Shown here in pieces: positions 14,349 to 15,575 of a stretch of 15,575 nt of DNA (its first letter is position 1; each line of letters opens with the position of its first letter). The notes under the pieces are model-generated. The model saw only the letters and a list, made by a program, of their open reading frames with translations, had not been told where the DNA came from and did no database searches. The DNA comes from Oscillospiraceae bacterium (GTDB taxonomy: Bacteria > Bacillota_A > Clostridia > Oscillospirales > Oscillospiraceae). A program made the position numbers and the translations under genes. The stretch spans positions 1-15,575 of the forward strand of contig JAFQPB010000021.1 of assembly GCA_017411905.1 (NCBI GenBank). Direction: 5' to 3'.

Positions 14349-15428
14349 ATGGGCGGAAATCCGTCTTCCTATAGAGGGTGTCTTCTTGGTCTTGCGGTAG
14401 GTGATGCTATGGGCTATACCATTAACGACCGGACTTGGCGGCAGATCTGCGAGGATTATGGCCCCAATGGCCTGCTTGGCTATGACCTTGTCAACGGTTT
14501 TGCGGAAATTACTTCCTATACCCATATGGCGGCCTATGTATGCAACGGCCTGCTGGTTGGCGTTACCAAGGGCAGAACCGACTTTGCGCTGGAATTTATC
14601 CGCCTGGGGCTGCGGGAATGGACACGAAGCCAGTTGTTTCACCGGGACCCGGAACCGTCTCAATGCTGGATATCCCGGGTGGGCAATATGCGCCGGGGGA
14701 ACTGTCAGGACATCCGTATGCTGGATAATCTGCGGCAGGATATTTTCGGCACGATGGCCGAGCGGACAAAGTACTCCCTTGTGCCAAGTGCCCTAACGGT
14801 GCCGGTGGCGGTGGGTATGTTCTTTGACGAGCGGTGGCTCACGCCCCGTGGCGTGGGCGCGCTGGGTGCGGCATCTGTAGCCCTCACCCACGGTGCGGCA
14901 GAGACATTCCTTTGCGGTGCGTTGGTGGCCTATATGACGGCGGGTATTCTGCAGGATGGGGAAACGTCTCTCCTTGACCAGTTTTCATTTGCGACTACTG
15001 CTGTTTTGGAGCAGTTTAGCGGCATCTATCCTGTGACGGAAACCGTAGTGGATGGTGTGCGCCGCGCTATCTCTATGGCCAAAGAGGGTATCGATCCCCG
15101 GGAGGGAATGGAGGTGCTTCGCTGCCATACCGCACCGGAATGTGTGGCAGGCGCGGTTTTTGCCTGCCTTTCTAACCCTGAGGATTTTGACAGCGCGATC
15201 ATTACGGCAGTCAACCATTCCGGACAGAGCGCGGCAGTAGGCGCACTTACCGGTGCGCTGATGGGCGCAAAATTGGGCGAGGAGGCTTTGCCGGAGTTTT
15301 ATTTGGAGTGTCTTTCCCAGCGGGAAACATTATCGGCACTGGCAGAGGATATGGCAAAGGGCAGTGTGATCCGGGGCCTTTTTGATGACGATTGGGATCA
15401 AAAGTATACACACGGTATGCCAATTTGA
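14349..15428 (+). CDS. ADP-ribosylglycohydrolase-fold protein, probably catalytically inactive
   Basis: The 359-residue protein has the family's N-terminal signature, YRGCLLGLAVGDAMGY (8-23), an ALTHGAAETF segment (178-187) and the C-terminal helix motif GALTGALMGAKLGEEALPE. The family removes ADP-ribose from proteins or small molecules using two Mg ions. The first metal motif, usually SDDTQM, reads TSYTHM here (55-60). The second, usually a GGDSDT or HDGDSD type, reads NHSGQSAAV (289-297). The coordinating aspartates are therefore replaced in both motifs, while the fold signatures are kept. It may bind ADP-ribose or a related nucleotide without hydrolysing it. It is transcribed alone, divergently from the deo operon. 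Fold assignment is strong; inactivity is inference. Confidence 0.82.
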   Translation: MGGNPSSYRGCLLGLAVGDAMGYTINDRTWRQICEDYGPNGLLGYDLVNGFAEITSYTHMAAYVCNGLLVGVTKGRTDFALEFIRLGLREWTRSQLFHRDPEPSQCWISRVGNMRRGNCQDIRMLDNLRQDIFGTMAERTKYSLVPSALTVPVAVGMFFDERWLTPRGVGALGAASVALTHGAAETFLCGALVAYMTAGILQDGETSLLDQFSFATTAVLEQFSGIYPVTETVVDGVRRAISMAKEGIDPREGMEVLRCHTAPECVAGAVFACLSNPEDFDSAIITAVNHSGQSAAVGALTGALMGAKLGEEALPEFYLECLSQRETLSALAEDMAKGSVIRGLFDDDWDQKYTHGMPI

Positions 15429-15448
15429 CGAAAATTAGGGGATTTCGG

Positions 15449-15476
15449 GGAGAAAAACGAAAAATTTTCTCCTTTT
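15449..15476 (+). terminator. Weak terminator-like hairpin after the ADP-ribosylglycohydrolase-like gene
   Basis: GGAGAAAA (15449-15456) and TTTTCTCC (15465-15472) form an 8-bp stem with an eight-base loop, followed by TTTTCTCC. The stem is A/T-rich and the T-run short, so termination strength is uncertain. Confidence 0.4.
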
Positions 15477-15491
15477 CTCCTAAAATAATCC

Positions 15492-15520
15492 TTGCAATAT
15501 AGAAAATAAGGTGCTATAAT
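15492..15520 (+). promoter_or_regulatory. Near-consensus promoter at the right edge
   Basis: TTGCAA (15492-15497) is followed after exactly 17 bases by TATAAT (15515-15520), placing a start near 15527. A hairpin terminator follows about 20 bases later, and no gene start is visible before the window ends. Confidence 0.68.
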
Positions 15521-15545
15521 GCCCTTGTAAGATTTGACATTTGGG

Positions 15546-15573
15546 GAGAGAGGGGCGCGCCCCTCTCTCTTTT
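15546..15573 (+). terminator. Perfect GC-rich palindrome with T-run: attenuator or short-RNA terminator
   Basis: Bases 15546-15569 form a perfect 24-base palindrome centred on GGGGCGCGCCCC, followed by TTTT. It is only about 20 bases from the predicted transcription start of the promoter at 15492-15520. It could attenuate an operon that begins outside the window or end a very short RNA. Confidence 0.6.
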
Positions 15574-15575
15574 AG

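Overview
The window looks like a chromosomal segment of an anaerobic, low- to mid-GC Firmicute of the class Clostridia, most likely an Oscillospiraceae/Ruminococcaceae-type gut or rumen bacterium. The grounds are T-box leaders, a ferredoxin-dependent 2-oxoacid oxidoreductase, Gram-positive promoters and ribosome binding sites, and several families of short palindromic intergenic repeats of the kind scattered through such genomes. The taxonomy is inference; no rRNA or tRNA gene is present.

Left edge (1-1038). A truncated IS630-type transposase gene runs off the left end on the minus strand and has its own promoter. Beside it is a complete minus-strand T-box leader whose terminator is followed by the insertion sequence rather than by an amino-acid gene, so it appears orphaned. 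About 70 bases separate its promoter from that of a second T-box leader on the plus strand. Both leaders have a UGGU bulge, fitting tRNAs with discriminator A. The best specifier candidates are CTG (Leu) for the minus leader and ATC (Ile) for the plus leader.

Main operon (1059-10278, plus). Under the plus-strand T-box lie two paralogous XRE-cupin-acyl-CoA synthetase fusions, a small P-loop NTPase, a 2x[4Fe-4S] ferredoxin subunit, the alpha, beta and gamma subunits of a VOR-type 2-oxoacid:ferredoxin oxidoreductase, and a branched-chain aminotransferase, closed by a strong bidirectional terminator. Read together, the genes can activate a branched-chain (or aryl) carboxylic acid to its CoA ester, reductively carboxylate it to the 2-oxo acid, and transaminate it to the amino acid. 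Control by uncharged tRNA argues that the pathway runs in this biosynthetic direction, as amino-acid supply from external branched-chain fatty acids, rather than in the catabolic direction usually assumed for VOR.

Nucleoside salvage operon (10372-14255, minus). The order is deoC, deoD, deoB, cdd, then an AT-rich small gene of unknown function. It converts (deoxy)nucleosides to bases and central-carbon intermediates. Palindromic repeats have entered two of its intergenic gaps.

Right edge (14288-15575, plus). Divergent from deoC is an ADP-ribosylglycohydrolase-fold protein whose two metal-binding motifs have lost their acidic residues, so it is probably a pseudoenzyme. After it comes a near-consensus promoter followed almost at once by a perfect GC-rich hairpin and T-run, either a very short RNA or the attenuator of an operon outside the window.
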